A DNA stretch of 64,000 nt from Micropterix aruncella (Eukaryota > Arthropoda > Insecta > Lepidoptera > Micropterigidae). The notes under the pieces are model-generated. The model searched no databases and was not told the DNA's origin. It worked only from the letters and a program-made list of their open reading frames with translations. Numbering within the stretch: the first letter of the stretch is position 1; every line of letters starts with the position of its first letter. The stretch lies in assembly GCA_944548615.1 (NCBI GenBank), contig OX155963.1, forward strand, positions 32,618,412 to 32,682,411, given 5' to 3'. Below are positions 42,760-53,705 of the stretch, piece after piece. The translations under genes were made by a program, and so were the position numbers.

Positions 42760-43425
42760 AACGGGCGAACCCGTCACCGCAGGACGTTTTAACGATTCAT
42801 CGTTCTATCGACCGTGCAGTGAGCGTAGAAGACTTTGGACATTACAAATCCGACGTCTAGCTACGCCACAACCCGCAAGAGACCAACGCCTTTACCGCGA
42901 GATAGCCAGTAATGTTACCTGGCGGGCCGACACTCGCGCCCTTGCTTCCAATTGTGACCAGATTTCTCCGGTCTCTCGATTGGTTCCGAGTTCGAGGTCG
43001 CTTGCGCGGTCCTCTCCCTTACGAAGCGGTGAAACGGTGTACACCGAATCTGTCGCGGACCAAGGCGTCCTTTGCCCGACTCTGAACCGGGATCGGATGG
43101 CCAATGGTCATTTCAAGAGCAGTCGCCGTAAGGTAGACAACCACCCCCGCTCTATAGGAAACAATACAGTTCCCAGACTCCCCCGATTGTTAGTCGGAGA
43201 GCACAATCGATTGGCTTGCGCCGCTCGGTGCGCAGACCGTCCAGGAGCGCCAGAGGTTTGATTCCCAGGGGAGACTGGTTGACCCAGTGTCCTACCCAGG
43301 CTCGCACCCCATGCGTGGAGGCCATCGGATGGGTGTTGACCCGTGAGTGTGACCGACCCTGAACACATGGGTCATCGTGGCCACCTCAACATGGGCTCAT
43401 TAGCTCCCAAACTCTGACTAACAGT
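42760..43425 (+). repeat. GC-rich modular array, second part (C-A)
   Basis: Continues the core module split by the BEL/Pao element ('aacgggcgaacccgtcaccg...'), then a full forward arm (about 43187-43405) ending 'gggctcattagctcccaaact'. The next junction, 'ctgactaacagt', is where the R1-clade LINE inserted. Very similar to 10030-10636. Open frames on both strands repeat those seen in the other copies and are not genes. Confidence 0.7.
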
Positions 43426-45339
43426 TAAGAGTTTCAAGGCGATAGGTGAGGGCAGCAAACCCCGACCACCGCCCGGGCAGTTATAACGACGAGGGTCGTC
43501 TTGTCTGCACAGGATGTCGTGCTACGACAACCCTGCGCGTACCAGAAGGGTAAAACGCGCAGGGGATGAAATAGGGTAAACCACCCCCCCCCCGTACCGC
43601 CCCGAGAACCCATTTATTCAAAAAATAAAAGTTATTTACAAAACAAAATAAAAATTTACAAAATAATACAAAATTTACCGAAGAAAAAAGAAAAACAACA
43701 AAAGCGTAAATTTAGGAGCCGGTAAGCGGGGTAGAGGACGCTCTAGAACAATGAAGGTGAAGGTGCACTGTCCGTGGGCAGGTCTCGGAGCAGCTACGGG
43801 GGGGAGGAATCCCTGGATCCTGCAAAGAACGAAACGCCCCATCGGGGCGGTAAAGAGACGGACACAAAGACGGGCACTTCGGGCTGGATGTAGCCGCCGA
43901 ATCACGCCACCAAGGAAGAGGGTACCCCCTGGGGGATATCCCGAAGCCTCATGCTTTCCCAAGAAGCCACCCAGTGCTCCACAAACTCGCCAAACGACTG
44001 GAAGCAGCTCCTACAACTGACCAAATCCGGGTACCAAATCGGAGAACGCCCAACGCACGCGCCCACTGCATCCATCAATTTCTCCCGTGCAGCCGCTAGA
44101 ATTGGGCAAAACCAAATTACGTGTTCCGCAGTTTGGCGACCATACCCACAGGCGCACCGGGGGTCATCGGCAAGTCCAAAGTCAAATAGTTTGGCTCTGA
44201 ACTCTCCGTGGCCCCCAACCAGCTGCGTGGTATGGTGGTCGAACCGCAGAAACGAATTTGCCATCCGCACTGCGACGGACGGGAAAAAGCAATGGGTGAG
44301 GCGGCCCGTACCCCCGGCGTCCCATCTAGCCTGCCAGACACGCAAGGACTCCACCCGAATCAGGCGGGCAAACTCCCCAGCTCGGTGCGCCACCGGGTCG
44401 ATCGATAGGCCATGAAGGACTACCGGCTCGCCCCGGCGGTACCGTGACAACGCTGCACGCTCCAGAATCTCCAGGTCAATCGGCAGAACGCCAGCGATGA
44501 CGGGTAACGCAAGAGTGGACGTCGTTCTGTACGCCCCGGTCAGGGCCACGAGAGGGATGCGCTGTCCGCGCAGCAGCGCGACTCGCGTCGCCTCAGGAAC
44601 AGCAGACTCCGTCCAAGCGCGTGCGGCATAAGTCGCACGCGGGACGAAGACGCCCTTATAGATAGTCATGACCGCCGGGAAACGAATTCCCCAGTCGGCC
44701 CGACTCACTCCGCGGAGCGCAAAGAATAGATCCCGGGATTTTTCGACTGTAATCTTTGCGTGAGAAAGAAAGGAAAGGGAAGCCGTAAGCGTCACCCCCA
44801 GGTATCGAACGGTGGCCGGGAAGGATACCGGGCGACCGTTCATCCTGATGACAGGGTTCCGCTTAAGATGTCCCTTCAAAAGAAGCGCCTGAGTTTTCGT
44901 CGGAGAGAAGGTGAGTCTGTTTCGCTGACCCCAACCGAGGATCAGGTCCAGCGAGTCAGCCACCCTTCTTTCGACCTCTGCGCGACTTCTGCCGCCCACC
45001 AGGAGGAGAGCGTCGTCTGCATAAGCGCTGACGGTGCACCCCTCCGGGTAAGGTAGACCAAGGAAATCATCAAAGAGAATGTTCCAAAGGCTAGGACCCA
45101 ACACTGACCCCTGTGGACAGCCCATAGTCGGGGTTTTGGTGACGCTGGTCGGGCCGTACCTCAGAGTGACAGATCTGTCTGAAAAGTAGCTCCTCACTAC
45201 TTTCAACAAATTGTTCGGGCACAGGCGGGCGCGAAGCTTGCATATAAGCATCGGCCACCACGCGTTGTCGAATGCACCGGAGATATCCAAAAATACGCCT
45301 ACCACGTAGCGGCCGTCGTAGTTGCGGACTTGTCGTTAC
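43426..45339 (-). mobile_element. R1-clade LINE, 5'-truncated, with 12-bp target duplication
   Basis: 1914 bp flanked by perfect CTGACTAACAGT copies (43414-43425 and 45340-45351). The 3' untranslated region (43426-43900) lacks an obvious poly-A tail; it has a C-run at 43585-43592 and an A-rich stretch at 43615-43700. The coding part begins inside RT. Target duplications of this length are normal for target-primed reverse transcription. Confidence 0.85.
43902..45335 (-). CDS. R1-clade reverse transcriptase, C-terminal two thirds
   Basis: An open minus-strand frame from the truncation at about 45335 to a stop at 43902 with no internal breaks. Numbered from the Met at 45305: motif A VFLDISGAFD 4-13 (catalytic D7), motif B MGCPQGSVLGP 61-71, active site YADD 95-98, thumb VRYLGVTLT about 167-175, and a terminal zinc-finger-like C385-x-C387-x8-H396-x4-C401. 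The order and wording (GAFDNAWWP, the CCHC end, no RNase H) are those of the R1 clade. The endonuclease, Gag-like ORF1 and N-terminal RT are lost through 5' truncation, so this copy cannot move by itself although the remaining frame is intact, suggesting a recent insertion. Confidence 0.85.
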   Translation of the reverse strand, partial: RQVRNYDGRYVVGVFLDISGAFDNAWWPMLICKLRARLCPNNLLKVVRSYFSDRSVTLRYGPTSVTKTPTMGCPQGSVLGPSLWNILFDDFLGLPYPEGCTVSAYADDALLLVGGRSRAEVERRVADSLDLILGWGQRNRLTFSPTKTQALLLKGHLKRNPVIRMNGRPVSFPATVRYLGVTLTASLSFLSHAKITVEKSRDLFFALRGVSRADWGIRFPAVMTIYKGVFVPRATYAARAWTESAVPEATRVALLRGQRIPLVALTGAYRTTSTLALPVIAGVLPIDLEILERAALSRYRRGEPVVLHGLSIDPVAHRAGEFARLIRVESLRVWQARWDAGGTGRLTHCFFPSVAVRMANSFLRFDHHTTQLVGGHGEFRAKLFDFGLADDPRCACGYGRQTAEHVIWFCPILAAAREKLMDAVGACVGRSPIWYPDLVSCRSCFQSFGEFVEHWVASWESMRLRDIPQGVPSSLVA

Positions 45340-46480
45340 CTGACTAACAGTCGGGAGAGTCTGGAAACAGTACTGTTTCCTATAGAGCGGGGGTGATTGC
45401 GGACTTTACGGCGACTGCTCTTGAAACGACCATCGGCCATCCGATCCTGGGTGAACAGCCGGCAAAGGACGCTGTGGTCCCCGATATATTCGGTATACAC
45501 CGTTTCACCGCTTCGTAAGGGAGAGGACCGCGCAAGCGACCTCAAACTCGGAACCAATCGAGAGACCGGAGTAATCTGGTCACAATTGGAAGTAAGGGCG
45601 CGAGAGTCGGCCCGCCAGGTAACATTCCTGGCTACTCGCGGTTAAGGCGTTGGCCTCTTACGGGCTTGTGACGTAGCTAGATGGTGGACTGTTATGTCCC
45701 AAGTCTTCTACGCTCACTCCAGGGAGATAGAACGACTAATCGTTAAAACTTCCTGTGGTGACGGGCTCGTCCGTTGTAGTCGACAACCCAAGTTGTTAGT
45801 CAGAGTGCACAATCGATTGGCTTACGCCGCACGGTGCGCAGACCGTTCAGGAGCGCCAGAAGTTTGATTCCCAGGGGAAACTGACCATAAGGCCAGAGTC
45901 CTACCCAGGCTCGCACTTCATGCGTGGAGGCCGTCGGATAGGTGTTGACCCGTGAGTGTGATCGACCCTGAACGGAATGGGTCTTCGTGGCCAACTCAGC
46001 ATGGGCCCATTAACTCCCTAAATGCTTCCAGACTCCCCCGACTCTGACTAACAGTCGGGGGAGTCTGGAAGCAGTTCTGTTTCCTATAGAGCGGGGGTGG
46101 TTGCGGACCTTATAGCGACTGCTCTTGAAACGACTATCGGCTATCCGATCCTGGGTAAACAGCCGGGTAAAGGACGCTGTGGCCCGCGATAGATTCGGTA
46201 AACACCGTCTCACCGCTTCGTAAGGGAGAGGACCGCGCAAGCGACCTCGAACTCGTAACCAATCGAGAGACTGGAGTAATCTGGTCACAATTGGAAGTAA
46301 GAGCGTCACTCCTGGCTATCTCGCGGTTAAAGCGTTGGCCTCTTACGGGCTTGTGGCGGAGCTAGATGGTGGACTGTTTTGTCCAAGTCTTCTGCGCTCA
46401 CTCCAGGGAGATAGAACGACTAATCTTTAAAACTTCCTTAGGTAACGGGCTCGCCCGCTGTAGTCGACAACCCTAATTAT
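45340..46480. repeat. GC-rich modular array, third part (C'-A-C')
   Basis: An inverted core (about 45346-45785) ends 'ttgtagtcgacaaccc'. A forward arm follows (about 45796-46016), then a small extra piece of the core end ('cttccagactcccccgact', 46025-46043), then a second inverted core (about 46044-46472) again ending 'gtagtcgacaacccta'. The palindromic junction 46023-46075, around 'gactcccccgactctgactaacagtcgggggagtc', could form a strong hairpin. Confidence 0.7.
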
Positions 46481-47040
46481 AACGCCGAGCAATCTAATAC
46501 CATATTAATCATTTCTAGTACAGGGACTTATCCAAAGCCTTGAAGTCAAAAATTTTGTTCTCGGTTATGTTGTCTCTGCCCCCTTTTTGAGCGCTTCATA
46601 TATACCCATGTAAATTAGTCCTTCAGCCATGCATTAGGCAGCTTTTGTTCATGCTACCTCGCGAAACAGACTTATTCGCCGTAAAGACTTCACGGCACAT
46701 TGTCTGCCGAATTCCCTGATTATTTTCACATTCGCGCACTACTGCCGTAAGTAACGCTCATTGTTCAGTGTTGGGCACTCACCCGTCCGAAAGGTAACCC
46801 GGCGAATAGTGGCGTCGTATCAGATTGCCGTACTTTGTGTAAAATCACAAATTATGATCCGGGTCATACCTAAAACAAAAAAAGTTTGCATTAGGAGGGT
46901 TCAATAGTCAACAGCAATTTCGAATCTGGGATATGATATATGGATTAGTACGTATTTCGATGTGTAAAATCCGAAATTACATTTGAAAATGTGCTAGCAC
47001 GTAGCATATGTTACTGGAAAGGAAAATGTGACATCGATTG
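46481..47040. other. Unassigned DNA
   Basis: 46530-46830 has moderate GC and is not repeated in the window. No coding similarity seen. Confidence 0.35.
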
Positions 47041-47510
47041 GTTAAGTCTGATAAAATCATTTTGTCCCCGATTCAGGTCGAAAGGTTTATTAAAAAGAGC
47101 TGCAATGTAGACATGCTTTTTATAAGCTTTGTGAGCATTTTTTTGAACATGCCAATTACTTTAAATGGGATTAAGATTAATATGTCAATTTCGGCTCGCT
47201 CAATTTTGTTTTATTGTTGAATCAGGTCATGCTTACCATAAAAAATGCATTGTTATCAAAACTGAACCAACAGGTAAATTTTCAACGTCGTATGGTAGTA
47301 TTTGGGGAGTTCCCTCAATTCCTCATGGATGCCAATATCAGAACAGGATTTGGATGACAATGGAACCAATCTGGAAGTATATTCTTTTAAACAATAAAAT
47401 ATTTTTAAAAATTGGTTAATAAAAGACGAAGTTCTGAGATAACAAACATAAAGATAATACAACTGAATTGATAACCTCCTCCTTTTTTGAAGTCGGTTAA
47501 AAAGAAGAGC
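47041..47510 (+). mobile_element. LINE 3' end plus shared tail repeat
   Basis: 47070-47177 encodes, with one indel, the C-terminus seen at 59788-59958: R-H-A-F-Y-K-L, then F-F-E-H-A-N and F-K-W and a stop. It then continues with a repeat shared with 32820-33720 (inverted) that ends 'cctccttttttgaagtcggt' at about 47474-47496. Confidence 0.55.
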
Positions 47511-48140
47511 GTTTACAATTTTCGAATAACAAAAAAGATTAAAGTTGAAAATATATTGTGAACTAATTTAGGCCTTCTATTGGTTTGTCGAAGTATACTT
47601 ATACAATAAAATTAAGTTCTTAAGTTCTGAATATGTATTTTTTGTTTGTTTTAACTCCGTTAATAATCTCCAGTATTTTTTTAAACTCTTATGTGTAGAA
47701 GAAATATGACGTGATAGAAGAAAACTAGTTTCCAGTAAATTGAGCAACTAAAATTGTGAATTATATTACTATAATTGTGAAATATGTAATTATTATATTA
47801 TTATCTACACTAGAGGCAATATATTCATATTCACGGATAATTTTGGCGGAACTCGCTCTCGATACACGACAGCTGGCAAAATTTCAGTTCAAAAAATAAA
47901 GTTTTCCAAACGTTTAATTGTATTGTTATTGGTTAGTTAGTCGTAAATATACTCACCGCTCCCACGTAGCTCAGATCTTCGTTTTTTGTCAACGGTTTTC
48001 TTTGCGTTAGGAGAGGGTTTTTTAGGTATTCATTTCAAACACGATGATATCTGAAAGTTGTTTCATTCAAATCAAATGAAATCAAATTACGTTTATTGTC
48101 TTGAAAACTTTCACACAATTGCTTAGACACAATACTTTGG
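47511..48140. other. AT-rich DNA, nothing recognised
   Basis: No coding or repeat boundary seen. Confidence 0.45.
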
Positions 48141-48147
48141 ATAGCCG

Positions 48148-48660
48148 TCAAGCAAAAACTACTGAATGGATTTTGATGAAACTTTACAATAATATAGCTT
48201 ACACATCAGAATAACACATAGGCTATCATTTATAAAGTTATAGTGTAGATTATCTAAAATATAACGATAACTGTCAAGTAAGTAGGAAAAAAATCTACGA
48301 AATTGATATTCGAAATTTAAATTCTAAACGTCAACATATATTTTGAAAATTTTCTCCTACTATCCTACTAATATTATAAACGCGAAAGTTTGTAAGAATG
48401 TATGGATGTTTGTTACTCTTTCACGCAAAAACTACTGAATGGATTTTGATGAAACTTTACAATAATATAGCTTACACATCAGAATAACACATAGGCTATA
48501 ATTTATAAAGATATAGTGTGAATTACCTAAAATATAACGATAACTGTCAAGTAAGTGGGAAAAAATCTAAGAAATTGATATTCGAAATTTAAATTCTAAG
48601 CGTCAACATATATGTTGAAAATTTTCTCAACAATAAATAATAATTAAATAATAAATTTAG
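48148..48660 (+). repeat. Partial tandem duplication with Helitron-like start
   Basis: About 200 bp starting 'caaaaactactgaatgg' is present twice (48152-48352 and 48426-48628) with few differences. Between them a TCCTACTAATATTATAAACG start follows an A at 48362, a typical 5' end of a Helitron-like family whose inverted copy is at 61263-61486. The CTAG end is missing. Confidence 0.55.
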
Positions 48661-48689
48661 AAAATATAGTGCAATTCGGTAGTTAAGTA

Positions 48690-49030
48690 ACCCGACCAGG
48701 TTGCCACAAGCCTAGGAAATGGAAATATTTTCCTGAAAGTGTGGAGCTCGACAAGACGTGTGGCCGACGTGGCGGGTATCGGGCTAAATACATCCAATAA
48801 TGATGATGAACAGTACAACCTTACCACGGCCCCCAGTCCTCAGCAGCCCCACTAGCGCGAGCCACGGCAGCGGTTACGGTAACGGCGGGGCAGGGGATGC
48901 TAAGAATCCCTGGGTACGATCAGGCTGCCAAACCAAACTAACCGATCCGGATGGAGAGTGATTGGAGAGGCGTATGCCTAACGGTGGGCGAATGCGCGCT
49001 GATGATGAAGAAGAAGGAGAAGTAGGAAAA
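48690..49030. repeat. GC-rich fragment, probably transposon-derived
   Basis: Contains 'gtggagctcgacaagacgtg' and 'ggggatgctaagaatccctg'. It is not shared with other parts of the window and has no open frame. I suspect a LINE-derived fragment from general composition, without firm support. Confidence 0.3.
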
Positions 49031-49615
49031 CAATCTGCCATCTGCGAGCTATTCTGGCGTGCGCTGCAAAAACCGTTGGAGTTACACGTATATAATATAC
49101 AATGGAAATGTTTATCATAAATAGTCCTACAAAAAAGCCAGCGACAGCATATATCTATATTTTATGTGTAAGCCATTATCGCCAAAATAGTGAACCATAA
49201 ATACAATAAAAAAATTAAATTTATTTCTAACGCACATTTGGTAGTAATAAATTGATTATTATATCAAAATAAATACTTTTATCACATCTGGTATCTAAAG
49301 TAGATAGATTTTGTCTTTTACAGTACCTACATCATTTGGACAAATTTGGACAAATATTTGAATAGATATGACGATAACCAACCGAGTGCGCGATATTATG
49401 GTGATTTTTTATTATATTTTTTAATATTAAAAAAATAATTTAAATCGTTAGGTCATGTTTATTGGTCATATTATAAACAATTATGAATTCTTATCAAAAT
49501 AAGTATATTTATCGTCTCAAGTGTTTAAAACAAAAGACTTTTACCTTTTACTGAATAAATAGAGAGATAATACGACATAGGTATGGAACCGCGACCGTGT
49601 CGTAATCTATACTTC
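49031..49615. other. AT-rich DNA with a Helitron-like fragment
   Basis: 49430-49570 repeats sequence of the Helitron-like family (compare 5998-6170), including 'gttaggtcatgtttattggt'. The rest is unassigned. Confidence 0.4.
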
Positions 49616-50581
49616 TATACTAATATTATAAAGAGGTAAAGAATGTGACGTTGTAGGAAGTAATCTCTGGAACTACTGAACAGATTTTGAAAATTCTTTT
49701 ACGAATAGAAAGCCACGTTATTTGTGAGTGTCATATGGCTATACCTATATTAATCAGAAAAATGAAAAGACTTTTTCGTGGTCGTTGGATTTACAAATTA
49801 ATTCGGAGAGAAACAGTCGAATGAAAACGTTTCTTACGAACGCTGCTTTAACGATGAGAGATATATGATTGAGTTCTAGGGAAAAGTTGTAGAGCTTAGT
49901 AATGCCTACAAAAAAGTAAGGGAAAGCATATGTCTTAATTTTGTATTTAAGTCACAAAAAGTAGTTTTTTTATATTTAACCCCTCATTTTGCGAAGTAAA
50001 CATTCGGCGGTCCCTTTTGTTTTGTCAGTTTGGCGCGTAAAATTGGCGAGAGTCGATGGCCTTGAGGAAAACCACTATACGGATCATAAAAAGAATAACT
50101 CTAAAATGACCGCATTCAAATTTGAAATATAAAACATTATAACTTTATCTTGCGGTAGGCGACCGTGCGTCCCTTGCGTCCCTTGCGTATATAACATAAT
50201 TATAAAATAATTTAAATAGTTAGGTCATGTTTATTGGTAAAATTATTAACAATTATGAATTCATATCAAAATAAGTAAGTTTATCGTCTCAAGTGACAAA
50301 AGACTTTTCCCTTTTACTGCATATAATTTCCCTTTTACTGCATAAATAGTTAAAGAGATAAGACACTCACAAATAAGACACTCACAAGAAGACACTCACA
50401 AATAACGGTAATATATTCAAATTGGCATGCAAATACATACATACATATGTAGTAAAAATATAACCCTTCTTTTGGAAGTCAGGAAATAAATCATAGCACT
50501 CAGCACTAACCGAACCACACTCATAATTTCATCACAAGTAAAATTTTTTACCGACCAACGAAGTGGGCACGGGTCAGCTAG
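49616..50581 (+). mobile_element. Helitron-like element (TC...CTAG)
   Basis: Starts TCTATACTTCTATACTAAT after an A and ends GTGGGCACGGGTCAGCTAG before a T. Same family as 29499-30188 and 5872-6389. Non-coding. It contains an inserted element at about 49977-50195. Confidence 0.65.
49977..50195 (+). mobile_element. Element inserted in the Helitron, related to the MITE at 2588
   Basis: Absent from the other Helitron-like copies, where the flanking sequence is continuous. The left end is TTAA-CCCCTCATTTTGCG. The interior word set 'ggatcataaaaagaa..aact..aaaatga' is shared with 2690-2740. The right TTAA end is not clear. I infer a piggyBac-like MITE copy. Confidence 0.45.
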
Positions 50582-50823
50582 TAGGTACTTAATAATAGTC
50601 CCATTAGATACTTAAAACTACAGTTCGAGGTGTCATGAAATTGATTTATCATTAAATATGAAATTATATGGTCCTACAAATAAGAAATATTTTTTTATGA
50701 GATGCAATTAAAAACATAATAATAATGTAATAATCAATAAAATCGTAAAAATGACAAGTTAAATAAATAAAATCGACATGGACATTGCCAGTCATCTAAT
50801 CATGATTCGTTAATGTTACCTAT

Positions 50824-51042
50824 TCAATTCTCTCTCAACAAGGTAGCCATATTATTTCGACTTAAACTGGGATTTTTCTCGTTTCTACATAAAATTTTAA
50901 TATTTTCAGGGAGTTTATTATAACACAATACCATTCCAACGTAGATTGGATCCCTTTTGAATAATTCCAAAGATGGACAGGTTATCATTAAATTGTGCCC
51001 GCCTCTGGTAAAATAGGAGTGAATTTCTTTTTGGGTCTTAAA
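50824..51042 (-). pseudogene. LINE C-terminal remnant
   Basis: The minus strand reads TRGGHNLMITCPSLELFKRD, then PIYVGMVLCYNKLPENIKIL, and stops at 50824. This is the C-terminal layout of CR1/jockey-type RT proteins (the YNKLP word). Short and truncated; no RT core. Confidence 0.65.
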
Positions 51043-51159
51043 CTTCCCTATATTTTATAATATTTATACCTTCAAAAATATATAGGGACGGTAGAGTGAG
51101 TATTCAGATATTACATATTCATTTCTAACTCTACACCTCCCACCTGATGATCTATCCTG

Positions 51160-51365
51160 GAAGTAGGACTTGTAGATCATGGCGCAATAGAGTTTGAGAG
51201 GTGTAGGTCTCCTGCCCACGTCACAGCCGTGACAGGGGAACAGAGTTCTTTCCAGGTTCCGCCGTCTTCGAGGAGGCTACCGGATGGGAGTTGAACCGTG
51301 ATTTGAGCCGACATAGGGTAATGATCAATTCATATGGCCAAAGCTGCACGGAACCGTTAGCTGGC
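51160..51365 (+). repeat. Diverged GC-rich repeat, arm end only
   Basis: 51250-51310 has 'cttcgaggaggctaccggat' and 'gggagttgaaccgtga', shared with the older family at 8960-9005. It ends 'gcacggaaccgttag' like 9011-9025. Confidence 0.55.
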
Positions 51366-52274
51366 ATTACGTAAGTACAGAAGTAGTCGTAAGAACTGTA
51401 GCTTGTTGTGCTTCTTTGAACTATGAAAATATAGACGATGTCCCCCTCCCCATCCCTCCCTCCTTTATACCGCGTTAAGTAACGTACGAGGAAATGAACT
51501 GGACATGCAGATTGTTGATAATAGTTACAGATTGATATATACTAGTTACATACATATAAATAATAACAAGTGATCATTATAGCTCTATCCATATAGTTAT
51601 GCGAGTATACCCAAGGTGAGGCGAAATCGCACATCCAACTAGACCTAGACCGTCTGTATCTGGCTGTGCCGTATGTTATGCGTTATTTTCATTTTCGCAC
51701 GAACTGTCGGTTTAAAATCTACATAAAGCCGGTGATTCTCATTTATTTATTTACACAATTTTTTTTCGCAGTTTAAAAACACGGCAATCTCAGCGATATT
51801 TTCGCCATCACTAAAACGGGGCACCCTTAACGGGTCGTTGGCTTTGCGCGCAGTGAGTGTGCGGGCCTTCCCTATGGCGCGGCGCCTAGAACAATACGTC
51901 TGTCTATCTGTCAGGCTGTCCGCCTTTCGACGAGTTAATTTCCTCTAAGCCAACAAAGTAACAGAATCCAAACTCCCTTAAACACGCTCCCATTCCGTTA
52001 TATGCAATTGAAACGAACGGGCTCATAAACAAAATAAATCAACGTGCAACCATTATGGATTTTGGCAGGGTTTAGCAGATGAAAAATGATTATTTCTGTA
52101 CTAATTGCATGCATGGCATGGATTTTGGCAGCAGTAAGCTCGCCCACAGATCCAGCAATCCAGGAAGTGGACGTGGTCAAATCCTACTTTCTATCCTCGG
52201 AATTCTGGCTTCTACGTTCGTGATTATTGTAGCACGTCTTCTGCACACTTTTGATTCTGCAACAGCTTATTCAT
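51366..52274. other. Unassigned DNA
   Basis: 51600-51960 and 52080-52220 have moderate GC. Short open frames on both strands at 51998-52306 are not recognisable. Not shared with other parts of the window. Confidence 0.35.
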
Positions 52275-53215
52275 GCCATTTATTTATTTATTTATTTAAG
52301 AGTTAATTACTATGAAACATTGATTAGCTTACAAAAATAACAGGAACCGAATGGCAAAACCTTAACCTTTTGCTTATTTGTTTCTGTCACCCAACTGGGA
52401 CTAGCCCGTTCTAGGGTGGACAGGACTCCAATATTACAATCAAGTTTGCTTGATTGCTTGGTTGCTTACAAATATACAAGTTTTAGTAAAAAGCTAATGA
52501 CACTAAATTGCCCTAAAATGTGGTCTTCAGAATAAAATAAAAAAAAAATTATAATAAAAAATATTAAAAGATAATATAAGAAATAAAATGCAATTCCATT
52601 ATTTAATCGGCAATAAATATAATATAAAATTCGATTAAATAAAATAAATAAAGTTATATGTAAGAAAAGAAAGAAAGAGTCATTAATATTTAATATATGT
52701 TAAGTAAGATAGGATTTAATATAAAAATACCTAGTCTAAAAAGTATGCTTCATTGTCAAAGTCAAATATTTTTTGTTAGTTAGTTCAATGTTAAAATATA
52801 CTTAACATATATGTTTAAAAATATGTTAATAATTTGTGCACTTAAGTTTTATTATACTAGTATTTCTAACATTTGATGGATGGTTAGTCTGTCATGATTC
52901 GATAACCATTTCTTTAATTTATTTTTGAATTCCCTAAATGTCAAATTAATTTTTATTTCCATATTGATCAGATTGTAAAATCTCGGCGCAATGAAAGAGT
53001 AATGTCTTTGTCCAAATGATGTTTTCCTTCTGGGTATTATTAAGCTATTTTCTAAAACTTGTCTCGTTGGTCGCCGGTTCTGAATTATTCTTAATTTGAG
53101 TTACTGTCCAAAAACAGCCTTAAGAGGGAAGTTTTTAGAAAAAGTTGCCTACAATCAAGAACTTTAGCTTCCTTATAAAGTTCATTAGTGGGATGGCGAT
53201 ATGGTCTACGTAGAA
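52275..53215 (-). mobile_element. LINE 3' end with long tail (tail family T, copy 4)
   Basis: Inverted copy of 15541-16545. It starts with TTTATTTATTTA, contains the complement of 'gtcctgtccaccctagaacg' at about 52410-52430, and ends with the decayed C-terminal coding part (53090-52860), which carries the same TSFGQRHY and RFYNLIN words on the minus strand. Confidence 0.75.
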
Positions 53216-53427
53216 TAAACATATTCCATTAATTTTCATCTTACACATTAAAAAAAATACGTTTTCACGTTTCTAGGTGTAACATATATTATAATATTAA
53301 TTCGTTATTGCCACTTGCTATGCATGTATACAGTGAAGGCTTTAAAGAAATTGACTAATTTAAACACTACAGTATTTGGCCCTTTGTTAAGAAGATCCGT
53401 AAAAGCTGGAGATGAAATCATATTGAA

Positions 53428-53705
53428 TTGAGTTTGGATCCCGCTTTCCTACATACACTCACACTACACGCACTTATACACTACAGAACACACCCTCACA
53501 CACCCTCTCTCACATACACACACAAAGTACGCACGCCTAAAGTACGCTTGACTAAATATCAAAAAACATTTTTATATATTAGTTTTAAATTGTCCAATGT
53601 TTTGCCATCATCAACGAAAAGACTTGAGATGGCAGCATATAAAATCTGCTTGAAAATCAGTTAGTCAAACATGCCCTTTACAAACTGGACGACTTTTATG
53701 ATATT
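53428..53705 (+). pseudogene. LINE C-terminal remnant
   Basis: After a CA-rich stretch (53455-53525), the plus strand reads KYQKTFLYISFKLSNVLPSS and then TKRLEMAAYKICLK, the K-L-(Y/F)-N-x-L-P type C-terminal signature of CR1/jockey-group LINEs. A frame change near 53660 follows. RT core missing. Confidence 0.55.
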
